Notes: generated by a model from the letters alone, not told the origin. Counted from the stretch's first letter, positions 10,360-22,004 are shown. The stretch is DNA of 64,000 nt from Takakia lepidozioides (GCA_030704615.1 CM060731.1:70784756-70848755), one strand, 5' to 3'. Made by a program: numbers and translations.

Positions 10360-10515
10360 CATGGTCTGTTGGACTCTTGCTCTGTTGGACTCCTGCTCTG
10401 TTGGACTTTTGGTTTACTGGACTCATGGTCCGTTGGATTACTTAGTCTGTTGGAGTGCTGAGTCTGTTGGACACTTGGTCATTTGGACAGCCGAGTTTGT
10501 TGGACTGTTGGTCTG
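10360..10515 (+). repeat. CTGTTGGACT tandem array
   Basis: The phrase 'ctgttggact' with 5-12 bp spacers recurs about ten times. It is the complementary version of the AGTCTGC word family that dominates 7.5-9.2 kb. Confidence 0.8.
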
Positions 10516-10618
10516 TTGGGTTTGGGACTAATTAAATCATCGGGCATGTTAATTTTTCCATTGAAGGGGGCACTAGAGCGTCATTATCATCGACCTAAGG
10601 AAAGGCGCCTATACCCAC

Positions 10619-10858
10619 TTGAACTCCCGAAGGGAACTACATACTTGCGTACAACTCCTTGGTTGGATTCGGAAGGTGTGTGCAGGGTGCTTTGGATATG
10701 CTGTTGGGACTCCAAAGTGGGATGAAGTTATGCCATTTCAGTTCAACGCTCCCGAAGTGCCCCAACAACCTTTCAGTTGGGAGTGTGGGTTTTATGTGAT
10801 GTCTTTCATTGAAGGGTATTATGACTGGCTGAAAGACAATAGGCAGAAAACCAAATAG
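10619..10858 (+). pseudogene. Ulp1-like (C48) cysteine protease fragment
   Basis: The C-terminal half of this frame reads VPQQ...SWECGFYVMSFIEGYYDWL. This matches the end of Ulp1/SENP peptidases, where an oxyanion-hole Gln precedes the catalytic Cys in a (D/E)CG(V/F)(Y/F) context. The catalytic His and Asp are not convincingly present upstream; the sequence runs into CTGTTGGACT repeats at 10.5 kb. Ulp1-like domains are common cargo of plant DNA transposons (MULE and CACTA types), and a MULE transposase remnant lies 1.2 kb downstream on the opposite strand. It is probably a transposon-borne fragment, not a host SUMO protease. Confidence 0.6.
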
Positions 10859-11164
10859 AGAGGACAAGCCTGCACCCCAAGGTGGTTTAATTTCTGGTTT
10901 CCGTTGCTGCAGCAATTGCAGTGTGTAAAGTATATCCGCCGTGGTTTGGACGATGCAGAAAAACTCATGCTCACTCGAGGAAATAAATATACACATTCAT
11001 TGTTGTTTCAATTCACATTCCATGTCGTTAGTCCCAATGTTTGTAATATCTTCTGAGATGAAGGCCCACATGCACTCATATTGTCCCCACCTATGCATGT
11101 GCATCATAAGCAGCCGTACAATGGACGAACAATACAAATAACTTTGAGTACTAAACCCTACGTT

Positions 11165-11610
11165 GTCACTTCAGCAGACTACTTGGTTCAACTGTTAACT
11201 ACTGTAAGCAGACTACAACAGTCTGACCAGTCTGCCGCCGCTGAGCAGTGTACTGAGCAGTCTGCTGGCCGCTGAGCAGTCTGCTCGGCAGACTGGATGA
11301 CAGTTTGGTGCATAGTGTATGCCGGTGCAGTTGGGCTCCGTGTTGAGGCGACTACGCTCGGTGGGAGCAGTTCGGTGGACAGTGCAGAAGACCACCAAGT
11401 CTGTCCATAGTGTATGTCTGTTGGGTGGAGTATTTAGCAGACTACGTAGTGTATTGAGCAGAAGAATGTTTTTGTGTCTGAATTAGCCGAAAACCATCAG
11501 CAAACTTGCCAGTGTTTTTTTGAAGTTGTGCAGTCTGCTGAGTAGTCTGTTTGGCAATTTGCGCGGTCTGTTGAGTAGAGTGACTAGTCTTCCACAATTT
11601 GACAGTGGAG
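11165..11610. repeat. AGTCTGC / GCAGACT word cluster, mixed orientation
   Basis: Dense occurrences of 'cagtctgctg', 'gagcagtctgc' and 'agcagacta' on both strands, less regular than the 7.5-9.2 kb block. It lies between the Ulp1-like fragment and the MULE remnant. No gene is supported here. Confidence 0.65.
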
Positions 11611-11832
11611 CGTTCTGAGGTCTGATGGACTGCAATTCTAGGCCGTTCATGATGCAAACATGTATGCACACGCAAGCAGATGATGGACCAGTCTTTATTT
11701 CTCTGCATGGAATATGATGGCATAACATTGTTTTGCTGTGTCGAGTATGCTGTCTACTTGGGTCCTGTAAAACGGTTTGAAACCTTAACAATTCTAGAGT
11801 ATACTTGCATCGCAGGTGTTGGGGCATACACC

Positions 11833-13005
11833 CTATTGCGCGTTCTCTGCAAAACTCTGGGTTGGGTTTCCCATGCTTCGACGATTTTTTTTTTTTTTTT
11901 TTTTCAGAGACATATTATTATTGTCGTCAACAGGTCGGAAAGGTTTTGCTGCACGAGGATGTAGCATCCCAGCAGCACTTTTGGCCAAGATATCAATAAG
12001 CTGCCCTCTACAGATTCGAAGGCACGACAGCACATGTGTCTTGAGGTACTTGTCATCACCCACAATACGAAGTATATCTGACCATTCTTCGGCCGTAGTC
12101 AATGGGACATAGACAGGCTCCTCGGGGGGTGCGAAATCACAGTCCTCCATAGGTCTGTCCATCGCACCTACCTTCCTGGCGGCAATCGTGTCATCCAACA
12201 TCAGATTATGCAATCCTTCATGTATGGTTCCGAGCACCGTGCCACATGCACGCACTATGAGTCCATCCTGCAAGTCAGGATGAAGCAACTTCAGCACTTT
12301 CACTTGGTGTTTGCACAAATTGCCTTTCATTGCCCATGGGCAAGTGCAAGAAGCCCAATCTGATCCAGGGTTGTAAACAATGTAGGTTGTGTCCGGGTGA
12401 TTGCTGCTGAGCACATACGCTGGTTGTCCTTCCACCAACGACAGAGTCACATTGCTTGCTGGAATGTCCCTGGCTGCTAGCACAGAGCTAGATATGTACT
12501 TTTCCTGTTTGTCATTCCGTATGAACCCATGCGTCTTCAAATGAATTGCGTACCAGTAGTGTGTGAGCACACGGCCTGCGAGTTCCCATATTAGCCAATT
12601 GATTCTTCAACCAGTCATTTTGCCTTTCCCCATCCTCAGTCTAGTCTTCAAGTTTCCATGGTATGCCTCAATGGTAGCATTTGTGTCTTGACTGACATGT
12701 GGAACAGGGCGAGCATCAATACACCACATTGCTATTTTAGGAGACCATTCCTTGTCGATGTACTTTAAAAATTCCCGGGCATTCCGATATTTCTTTCTCA
12801 TGTCCCTGATTGTTTGGGCAAGCCAGACAAGCGTTTTTTTGGGATCGCTTGGTCCTCTACAATACATGAGGTCTCCCATATCCTTCAACACGTTTGCTGC
12901 AGTGACGGGATCTTTGGTCTTCTGGCATGATTGCTTTACCCATGCCTTGCGGACATGCCAAAGGCACAGGAAAATGATGACTCGTTTGAAAACAACCCTG
13001 CACAT
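11833..13005 (-). pseudogene. MULE-type transposase with SWIM zinc finger, nonsense-mutated
   Basis: The N-terminal part (13005-12607) carries a MULE transposase-like stretch, FLCLWHVRKAWVK ... VSQDTNATIEAYHGNLKTRLR. In the same frame, after an in-frame TGA at 12604-12606, it continues INWLIWELAGRVLTHYWY and then a SWIM finger, CTCPWAMKGNLCKH (CxC...CxH). SWIM fingers are DNA/protein-binding modules typical of Mutator-like transposases. The family context at the stop is GRR-x-W, so the stop looks like a CGA-to-TGA transition. The upstream catalytic region is missing: beyond 13.06 kb the sequence is a tandem repeat array. Poly-T at 11885-11905 lies inside the C-terminal frame. It is non-autonomous and decayed. 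Confidence 0.75.
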
Positions 13006-13124
13006 AATACATCCACATCAGGCACTTCAGAGGGAACCTCCCCATTGTCGGTGGACACTAACCGAGTATACTGGAGACCTCCAACAGACTCCACACTAAC
13101 CCGTAAACGGACTTGGTGGTAAGA

Positions 13125-13445
13125 CACTGCCTGCGGGTCTGGCGGGCCGACCTTCCCTCCCAAGTCTGCCAGTAGACCCATGGAGTGTTCCAGCGGACTC
13201 GCCCCCACGAGTCTTCTGGCGGACTTGGCCCGTTGAGTGTGCCAGCAAACACACCTACACGAGCCTGCAAGCGGACTCGGTCGGGCGAGTCTGCCAACGG
13301 ACTTGGTAGGGCGAGTCGGACTCGCCCACACGAGTGTGCAGCGGACTCTCCGAGTCGAGTCTGCCAGCGGACTCGTGCATGCGAGTCTACCAGGGAACTG
13401 GCGCAGCAGACGAGTCTGCCAGCAGAGTAGCCCAAAGCAGACTAT
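13125..13445. repeat. Array of near-palindromic CGAGTCTGCC...GCGGACTCG units
   Basis: Around nine units of about 20 bp (type cgagtctgccagcggactcg) are spaced by 8-15 bp. Each unit is nearly self-complementary. The array abuts the truncated 5' side of the MULE remnant. Three overlapping frames across it on both strands are repeat artefacts. Confidence 0.8.
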
Positions 13446-13564
13446 GACGCATTGACGACACCGCCATGAAGTGTGTGTTGAACCCGCCCGACTCATGTCT
13501 TGTTCTCAAACCGTTCCAAACCGTGGAGACTGATGGTTGCTATCTTCTCAAGGTTCTTCAGACC

Positions 13565-13569
13565 TATTT
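13565..13569 (+). repeat. Target-site duplication TATTT, left copy
   Basis: TATTT directly precedes the TGTCGC terminus of the left LTR and matches the five bases after the right LTR. Five bases is the usual Gypsy duplication length. Confidence 0.93.
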
Positions 13570-14293
13570 TGTCGCACACCTCGATTCGGTAAACTCCCCT
13601 TCAAGTCATAGTTACTCGCTTTGATGCGCGCGCCTGACTCCCAATCTGGCCGCCGGGCCAACTTGGAGTTTCGGCTGCTCACCGGGACATAACGGTCCCC
13701 TTCCGCTTCCCTCTAAACCCTCCACCTATTTGGGACTAGGAGAATTCCCTTTGGTAGATGGCAGTCCGGAACAGCTCCCCACTCTTTGGTCGCTTTCCGG
13801 CTCGCTCGCTTACTCACTAGTTTTTGGTCACCAACGGGCTTGCACCGTTCTCGGGGTTACTACTCCCTATATATACTTCTGTAGCTGTCCGCGGGGGTTT
13901 CATAACCAGCCATGCCATTTTATGGCGAACCACCACGAAAACCCTCGACTCCCGGTGGTGAGTCGCGGTGAGTCTTGGCCCACTCACCGCGGCCCCAATG
14001 GACCGTGATGAGTCCCAAGACTCCCCACGACTCCCACCTCGAGGTCTCCACCCCATGGTGAGTCCTATGCCACCCCCACTAAGTCCCACTAAGCTACCAC
14101 CACCCCTTGTGGAGCCACCTCCACCGCAACCCGGTGTGCGGGGCTCCACCTAGTGAGCGCCTCCGCCTCCTTGAGTGCCTTGGGCACTCAAGGGTGCTTC
14201 AGCCCCCCATACCTATCGCCGCCGCTGCCCCCACCACAGGGGCAGCCCCTCATGTGTCCCGACCCCCTGCCCTCAAGGCAAAGGGCCGCGACA
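13570..14293 (-). repeat. Gypsy 3' LTR (left copy)
   Basis: A 724-bp LTR with TGTCGC/GCGACA inverted ends. On the minus strand it contains a TATA box (TATATATA at 13868-13875), suiting the U3 promoter. It carries frames in common with the right LTR; these are shadows. Confidence 0.95.
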
Positions 14294-15199
14294 CACACCC
14301 CTACCAACAGGGAGTCGATGTCCTCATCGACTTGTCCATTTTGTAGAAACGAACATCCAAGTTGTGGCGTCCCACATCAAGGAGTTTGTTTCCGTACCAT
14401 GGCGTCCCATGGCAAAGAACCAAACCCCACACTTGACTCCACTCTCCACTAGCTAGTTCGGCCGACTTCCTCCAAGTCCCGGCCAAGGGTGGAGCCTCTC
14501 CAGCTCCTCCCAGTGCACTCTTCTTGGCCTACTTCAAGGCCAAGGAACGATCCTCCCCGAGGATCGAATCGCCTTACTGCAACAACATTGCTTGCGATCG
14601 CTCATGATGCCGCTTTTGGCATCACCTTGAGCAAGGGTTCACCTGAAACCCTCTTTGACTAGGAAGATAACCTTGAACCAACCGTGCGCCCCAATCACTA
14701 CAATTGGGTCCGCCTTGGAATGCTGGCCTGAGGTACGGGAACACGCCGAAGCCGCACTACGACTTCGTCCCGAGGCTACACGATTATAGTACGTGAACGG
14801 AAGCACGTAGCTTCCGCGTTAGCCCGCACTACAAGGCAACCCCCTCGGTAGCGCAGTTATAGTACGCGCACGCGCCAGGTGCGCACTAGCACTTGAACTC
14901 CCAAATAAGGCGCAAGTTTCCTTGCCCCTTGGATGGGAGTCACCCGATTTCGGCACTGCGCAAACACACGATTAACCCAATTTACCTCTCCCACTTTTGT
15001 AAGCTAGCATGCATTCTACACACCAGCCAACCACACCATGCATCACCATTCCAAACACAATAGGACGCACAATATTTGGAACCCATTTCCTTTATCACAA
15101 ATTTTTGTACAATACAAGTTTTTGCAATCGGATTCCTGAGCTAGCTAAACCGGGCTAAGCATGCATTTCCTCCCCCACGCTCCAAGGTTGATGTCCCCA
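14294..15199 (-). other. Gypsy internal non-coding region between pol end and 3' LTR
   Basis: About 900 bp downstream of the pol stop on the element's own strand. Next to the LTR the minus strand reads 'ggtaggggtgtg', a purine-rich stretch in the polypurine-tract position. No further gene (no envelope-like frame) is recognised. Confidence 0.6.
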
Positions 15200-18100
15200 T
15201 CAACGCTTCTTCCGCTTTTGAGGTCGCCCTTCGAACGCTGCAACTGCCTCGGATGCGTTTCCCATTTCTGAGGCACGCACCCAAGATGCCTCCACAAGAT
15301 GATAGCCCTTCCATTTGACGAGATACTCCGTTTCTCGGTTCTTGAACCTCCTCGACTTAAGTATTGCCTCCACCTCGTACTCGGGTTCATTTTCATGATC
15401 CAACAGCATAGGTGGCGGACGCAACACTTGCTGCCGATTCGGACGTGCTTCATCTTTGAAGTAAGGCTTCAAAAGGGAGACATGGAATACTGGGTGCACC
15501 TTGCTGTTTGCTGGCAGCTCCAATTCATACACATCCTCATTCATAACCCTCCGAATGCGAAAGGGACCCGCATACGGAGGTACGAACTTCGGACTCATTT
15601 CCGGAGGTAGTCGAAAATTCTTGATGTTCAACCAGACCTCTGTGCCTGCCTCAAACTTCACTTCCCTCCGCTTCCGATTCGCCTGCCTTTCATACCGTTT
15701 CCTAGCTTTGGCAATGTTGTACTTTGCGAGCTTCAACAAACGCTCGCGTTCTTCCAGTACCGCCGCTACTGCCGGTTCCTCAACGTCCTGGGCGGCCCAA
15801 CTTGTCGGCACCAGAGGTGCTTTTCCATAGACCAACACAAAAGGGGAAACTCCCGTCGCGGAGTGTTCTGTGTTATTATAACAGAACTCTGCCGCGTCTA
15901 AGTGTTCCATCCAGTCTGATTGGTCTGCCGACACGTAATTCCGCAAGAATTGCTTCACTACGGAATTCACTCTTTCCGTTTGGCCGTCCGTCGTAGGTCG
16001 GAAGGCGGTGCTCATCTTCAGCCTCGTCCCCATCTTCTTCCAAAGTGCTCTCCAGAATTTACTCGTAAACTTTGGGTCGCGGTCCGAGACAATATCCTTC
16101 GGGACTCCATGATGCTTTAAGACGTGGGCGAAGTAAAGTCGCCCTGTCTCCTGCGCAGTGCCGTCTCCTTGGTGGGGATGAAATGGGCCATTTTACTGAA
16201 CCTATCTACCACCACCATGATTGCATCGAATCCTTTTGACAGCGGCATAGCAGTCATGAAATCCATCGAGACGCTTTCCCAAGTCCCCTCTGGAATCGGC
16301 AAGGGTTGTAACAGCCCCGCTTGCTTTTTATACTCGCTCCGGTTTTGTTGGCATGTGGTGCATGTCTTTACATACTCCTCTGCCTCCTCCCTCAGTTTGG
16401 GCCAGAAATACTCTTTCTTCAAGAGTGCCGCAGTGCGCTTGGCTCCACCGTGGCCCGCAAGCGGGCTATCATGGCATTCTCTCAAGAGACTATCCCTGAT
16501 CCCTCCCTTTGGCACATAGAGACGTTTTTGCTTATACCGGAGCAGTCCGTTTTGCAAGTGGAACTGCGATTTAACCCCCATTCTCAAGTTCTGCATCACG
16601 CACTTTGCCAGCTCATCCTTCCGGCAAGCCTTCCGGATCTTCCTTTGGAGCGCCGTCTCGCCCTTGTACACCAACAAGAGCTGCTGCTTTCTACTTAAAG
16701 CATCGGCCACCACATTGTCCCGTCCCGGTTTGTACTGGATATCCACGTCGAACACTGCCAAAGTATCTTGCCACCTAAGTTGTTTTGGGGACAACTTGGG
16801 CTGCGTGGCAAAATACTTCACCGTGACATTGTCCGTGAACACCTTCACTGGGTTGGAACCAACATAGTGGCGCCAGAGTTCAAGGCAATGTACCACCGCC
16901 TTCATCTCTTTTTCGTGCGTCGGCCACCGTCGCTCCACTTCATTCAGTTTCTTACTTTCGTAAGCCACTGGACGTCCATCTTGCATAAGTACACCCCCAA
17001 TTGCGAAGTCCGATGCATCTGTATGAATCTCAAACGGACGATCGAACTCCGGGATTTTTAAGACTGGAGCTTCCGTCATCCGCTGCTTCAATTCAGCAAA
17101 AGCTTGGCCACAAAATGTGTTCCATACCCAGACTTTGGATTTACACAGAAGGTCCGACAGCGGCCCCGCGATCTTGGCGAAATTTCTCACATACTTCCGG
17201 TAATAGGAGGCGAGTCCTAGGAAGGATCGCACTCCCGGGACCGAAGTCGGAGGCTCCCAGTCCAAGATCGCCCTCACCTTTCTGTCATCCATTTTGATCC
17301 CATCCTGTGTAATCACGTGCCCCAAGAACTCCACTTTTGTGACCCCGAATTCGCACTTTGAAGCTTTGGCATACAGCTTCCCTTCTCGCAATTTTTGGAA
17401 CACCCTTTTGAGGTGCTCCAGGTGCTCCTCCTTTGTTTTCGAGTACACCAAGATGTCGTCGATGTACACGATCACAAAGTCATCCAACCACTCCTGGAAA
17501 AGGCTGTTCATCAGCGTGCTAAATGTCGCTGGTGCATTGGTGAGCCCAAAAGGCATCACCAAGAACTCATATGAACCATACCTTGTCCTGCACGCGGTCT
17601 TCTCCTCATCTCCTTCCGCCACCCGAATTTGGTGATAGCCGGAGCGCAAGTCGATCCGGCTGAAATACTTCGCTCCTGCCAACCGATCGAAGAGGTCGTC
17701 GATCCTTGGCAAAGGGTACCGGTTTTTGATAGTCACCTTATTCAGAGCCCTGTAATCGACACACATCCGCAGCGTCCCATCCTTCTTGTCTGCAAATAGC
17801 ACCGGGGCTCCGTAAGGTGACTTACTCGGCCGGATGTACCCCTTTGACATTAGATCTTTGAGCTGAGTCTTCAGCTCGACCAACTCTTTGTGGCTCAACC
17901 GGTAGGGCGCCTTGGCAGGCGGTTCCGATCCCGGTATCACCTCAATTTTGTGGTCAACTCCTCTTCGCGGTGGCAAGCCGCTTGGTAAATCCTCCGGCAT
18001 CACATCCTGGTATTTCTCCAAAATCCCCTTGATCCAATCTGGGCTTGGCTCCCCATCGCCTTCTCCTTTCACTTCTCTAATGTAAAGCAAAAACTGGGAC

Positions 18101-19761
18101 TCGTGTGTCTCCTCCACGGCCCACTCCTTTGCTGATAGAAGGTTTATTCGCCCTCCCACGGATTTGGGCGTTTCCGACACTCGTAAAACCTCGCCACCAT
18201 TCCCACATGGCAGCGTGACTACTCTCTTGCGGCCATCTATGACCGCTCCGGATTTGCTCAAAAAGGTCATTCCCAAAATGAGATCCACTCCATCGATCTC
18301 GCAGATAGTGAAGTTCTCACGTCCCTCCCAACTCCCCAGTTGAAGAGGAACATCAAACGCCAACCTTGTCGCCAACTGAGGTTCTCCTTTGGCAGAGCGC
18401 ACCTCAATAGAGGCCCCCACGTCACTTGTCGGGAGTCCCAACTTTCGCGCCGCCGCCGGCGTCATGAAGGAGTGCGACGCTCCTGTGTCCACCAACAACG
18501 ACACATTAGTTCCGGATATTATCCCATCCACGAACAATAACTGACTCCCTTTTCGTAAGGCGCCAGTTTCCTGATACAACTCACAAGAAAATTTGCCTAC
18601 CTTGCAAGTCCTGGCGACCACCGCTTCCACCAAGCGACTGATGGTATCTTCCGACAGCTCCGTGGTCGCCCGAGTCATGTTCAATTGCCGGGGCTTCGTG
18701 CACTTCTTGGCCATGTGCCCGGGCTCCCCGCAATTGAAACACACTCCATCAAAGGTCGCCTTCTGTCCGCCATAAGTCGCTCCACCCGCTTTTCCTTTCG
18801 AAGCACCGGGTGCCGCCTTGACGTGTGAGGGACCTCCCTTCGATTTCCACGTGCCATTTTCGCCGCGTGGCCTATCCCACTTCTTTTCCGGTCGGGAGGA
18901 GTCACCTTCCCGCCGGGTCTTCTTGTGGTTCAGCTCCGTACGGCCTTGTCTCTCACCCCTAGGGACATCCGAGAAACATTCAGCTCTCTCAATTGCCTCG
19001 TTCAAAGTCTTGGGTGGCTTCTCCTCCAACTTCCGCCTAGCCCATGGGGCCAGTCCCGCCACAAAGTTGAAGACCATTTCTGGTTCTGCCATGTCCGCGA
19101 CTTCGAGCAACAGCACATTGAAAGCCTGGACATACCCCCGAATGTCATCTGTTTGCTTCAAATTCCTCATCTTGTCCCGGGCAAGCCAGGATGCGTTGAG
19201 GGGCACAAACTGTCTCTTCATCAATTCCTTGAACTCACTCCAGTTCAAGGTTTCCGGGCTTGGGCCTCGGTCGTGAAGGCGTTTCTGCCACCATTGTTGA
19301 GCATAGCCCCTCAAATAGGTGGGAGCCACTTCCACCCGATCCTCGTCACTCAACTTGGCCGCCCGGAAGTACTGCTCTAGCTCCAGGAGCCAGGTGTTGA
19401 GTGCCTTCCGGTTTCGAACGCCCTCGAAGGTGCCGGGTTCCTTAGGCTTCACCTTAAACTTTGCCTTGGTGGAAGTGGCATTAGCCGCCTTCAACACGTC
19501 TTTCAACGTCCCGCCAAACTGCGCCAACAACCCTTCCCAAAAGGCTGCCGGCATTGGAGGCATCTCTTGGTTTGTCGGAGCTCTCAAAGATTCCTCGGGC
19601 TCCGACTCCTCGGATTCCTCCCGCTCCTGAGCGGCCTCGTTTTCGGAAACATTAATCGCTTCCTCAAACGGCCGCCTCGGTGACACGTCGCCCCCATCGG
19701 GCTCACCGGGGTCATCATCTTTTGGGCCGTTCCGCTTTCGCTTCGGCTTGCCCGACCCCAT
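15200..19761 (-). CDS. gag-pol: Gypsy Gag-Pol polyprotein with chromodomain (one frameshift)
   Basis: The start is taken at the ATG at 19761 ([12 protein letters not shown]); the frame extends upstream through the LTR without a better start. In order on the minus strand: an acidic gag leader; gag capsid-like sequence; a zinc knuckle [14 protein letters not shown] near 18755-18715; protease [11 protein letters not shown] near 18500-18465; reverse transcriptase with YIDDILVYS near 17475-17438; RNase H with [11 protein letters not shown] near 17030-16995; and integrase with the HHCC finger (H..H..CTTC, about 16490-16340). The integrase Asp residues follow in SMDF and SDRDPKF, then the Glu in DGQTERVN. 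A chromodomain (YLVKWKGY) ends the protein near 15210-15390. The frame shifts by one missing base at about 16160-16163, inside integrase, and resumes at once; without it this is one continuous protein of about 1,500 residues. Confidence 0.95.
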
Positions 19762-19802
19762 GATGAGGCCAATCCCAAGGACGATCGCGTACTGAACTCT
19801 AA

Positions 19803-19814
19803 GCTCTGATACCA
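19803..19814 (-). other. Primer binding site for tRNA-iMet
   Basis: On the minus strand this reads TGGTATCAGAGC, complementary to the 3' end of plant initiator methionine tRNA. It lies two bases inside the 5' LTR, where reverse transcription starts. Confidence 0.95.
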
Positions 19815-19816
19815 AG

Positions 19817-20540
19817 TGTCGCACACCTCGATTCGGTAAACTCCCCTTCAAGTCATAGTTACTCGCTTTGATGCGCGCGCCTGACTCCCAATCTGGCCGC
19901 CGGGCCAACTTGGAGTTTCGGCTGCTCACCGGGACATAACGGTCCCCTTCCGCTTCCCTCTAAACCCTCCACCTATTTGGGACTAGGAGAATTCCCTTTG
20001 GTAGATGGCAGTCCGGAACAGCTCCCCACTCTTTGGTCGCTTTCCGGCTCGCTCGCTTACTCACTAGTTTTTGGTCACCAACGGGCTTGCACCGTTCTCG
20101 GGGTTACTACTCCCTATATATACTTCTGTAGCTGTCCGCGGGGGTTTCATAACCAGCCATGCCATTTTATGGCGAACCACCACGAAAACCCTCGACTCCC
20201 GGTGGTGAGTCGCGGTGAGTCTTGGCCCACTCACCGCGGCCCCAATGGACCGTGATGAGTCCCAAGACTCCCCACGACTCCCACCTCGAGGTCTCCACCC
20301 CATGGTGAGTCCTATGCCACCCCCACTAAGTCCCACTAAGCTACCACCACCCCTTGTGGAGCCACCTCCACCGCAACCCGGTGTGCGGGGCTCCACCTAG
20401 TGAGCGCCTCCGCCTCCTTGAGTGCCTTGGGCACTCAAGGGTGCTTCAGCCCCCCATACCTATCGCCGCCGCTGCCCCCACCACAGGGGCAGCCCCTCAT
20501 GTGTCCCGACCCCCTGCCCTCAAGGCAAAGGGCCGCGACA
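19817..20540 (-). repeat. Gypsy 5' LTR (right copy)
   Basis: A 724-bp copy, apparently identical to the left LTR, with the same TGTCGC/GCGACA ends. The minus-strand TATA box lies at 20115-20122 and is the likely promoter for the element's RNA. Confidence 0.95.
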
Positions 20541-20545
20541 TATTT
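20541..20545 (+). repeat. Target-site duplication TATTT, right copy
   Basis: It directly follows the GCGACA terminus of the right LTR and equals 13565-13569. Confidence 0.93.
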
Positions 20546-21835
20546 GCTTGGAATGAGGAAACATCCCACTGTTTCAAGCTATCTTAAGAAAAAAAGGATA
20601 GGGTTGAGTTTTTTTCCAAATGTTTCAAACGATCCCAAGTTTAGCCCACTCTGGGATTTTATTGAGGACAACGGTTTTAAGAGTCTCAGATATGATGCTT
20701 CAAAATAAATTATTTCTGATCAATCCCATCTCACTCGAGCTATTGAATATCTTCATGGATTCTGTTTTTCATTTCCTTGGAATCACACATGTGAAAGATA
20801 TGGTACTTACATTTTGACTCATTTTCACATGAATTCTTGACGCACATTCCGGGCAATCCCAAGACTCTGATATAAACCTTCATACGGGGACATGATTATA
20901 TCTAGTGACCTCCACTGTTCAGTGGAGTTCACATTCGTGCACTCCCGGATTTATGATTATGTCTCTTTGGCAGGTTTAAGGAGATGCTGACGACGTCATC
21001 GGTTCCTCAAGTCCCGTAAAGGAACCCTCCGGATCAGCAGTGAGTCGGAGTATTGAAGGCTTTCCGAGGGTTCACGATGGTGCTCAAATTGAGGGTGGAT
21101 CCTCTGTCAGACCCTTGTCCTCCCGGGAAGCTGGCGACACTCTTCTCCTCTCGGGTCTTCTTGGGTGTAAAGTCCAAGGTGCAGGTGAAGAACACAAATA
21201 TCCCGGAGACTTTATCGACCTTTCCCAACATTCCTCACCTTCCCTGTTCAGTATGCAGGGTCTGGTTTATCCAACTCGCAGGGCAACCGTCGGGGACTCG
21301 GCTACGGCTCCGCTACACCTGCTTCCATCTCTTCCTCGCATATCTCCCCAGCACGAGGGTTGGACAGCCCAAATCCGCAGGAGTCAAGTGACTTAAACTC
21401 ATTTCTCGCTCCTTGCTCATTCTCCTAGTTTCACTTAGTTTGGAGTCTGACAGGTAGAGATTGAACACGGCCTGCTAAGACCAAGCTGAATCTCCCAAGA
21501 ACCTTGCAAACAATGTTAGGAAGAATACCAAATCATGGTACTGACAGGAGCCAAGAGCCCACCTTTACAGGATATACAAACTTCTTCAAATCGTACATTA
21601 AGAAAAAACGACACCCTTCCCCCATCATTTGCTTGATCCTTCATCTGCCAAGACAATCTTTTCATCAAGTCTTCAGCTCAGCATGGATTTCCTCAATTCG
21701 TTGAGAGCTTGCAGCTTGCAAAGTGAACGATGGCGGAAAACGCAGATATAGAAGATCAAGATCCGGGCATTTCGGGCAGTTCCAAAAACGTTGGTGCGAC
21801 AATTTTCTATTGGCGTATTTCGGGCGGGCAGTCCG
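20546..21835. other. Unclassified non-coding flank of the Gypsy insertion
   Basis: Joining 13569 to 20546 restores the pre-insertion sequence. The joined region has a short plus frame (LLGMRKHPTVSSYLKKKRIG ..., ending about 20708) and two overlapping 112-118 codon frames at 21040-21396. None shows a known domain and their overlap argues against coding. The Gypsy target may itself be an older repeat. Confidence 0.4.
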
Positions 21836-22004
21836 GGCAGATTGACAAAATTTGACGACGAAACGTGGTGACGATGACGTGGCGACGAAAACGTGGCACT
21901 TTGGCACCCTATTCCTGCTCTACGCTAAACTTGCTTCCGACCTTCGGTCGTTGCTAGAATATTTACATATCAAGATTTCTGTGAAAGAACCTTCTAAGGG
22001 GGTC

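Larger units (their letters stand above)
13570..20540 (-). mobile_element. Ty3/Gypsy chromovirus LTR retrotransposon, nearly intact
   Basis: A complete element in minus orientation. Two 724-bp LTRs (13570-14293 and 19817-20540) begin TGTCGC and end GCGACA and appear identical by eye. Both outer flanks are TATTT (13565-13569 and 20541-20545), a perfect 5-bp target duplication. Two bases inside the right LTR, the minus strand reads TGGTATCAGAGC, the classic primer site for initiator-Met tRNA. The single gag-pol frame encodes all expected domains plus a C-terminal chromodomain. Identical LTRs imply recent insertion. One single-base frameshift in integrase near 16160 is the only defect seen. It inserted into low-complexity or unclassified DNA. 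Confidence 0.97.

Noticed and set aside
13817-14149. 110-codon Gly-rich minus frame, repeated at 20064-20396
   Set aside because: It lies in the LTR and recurs because the LTRs are identical; there is no sign of coding selection.
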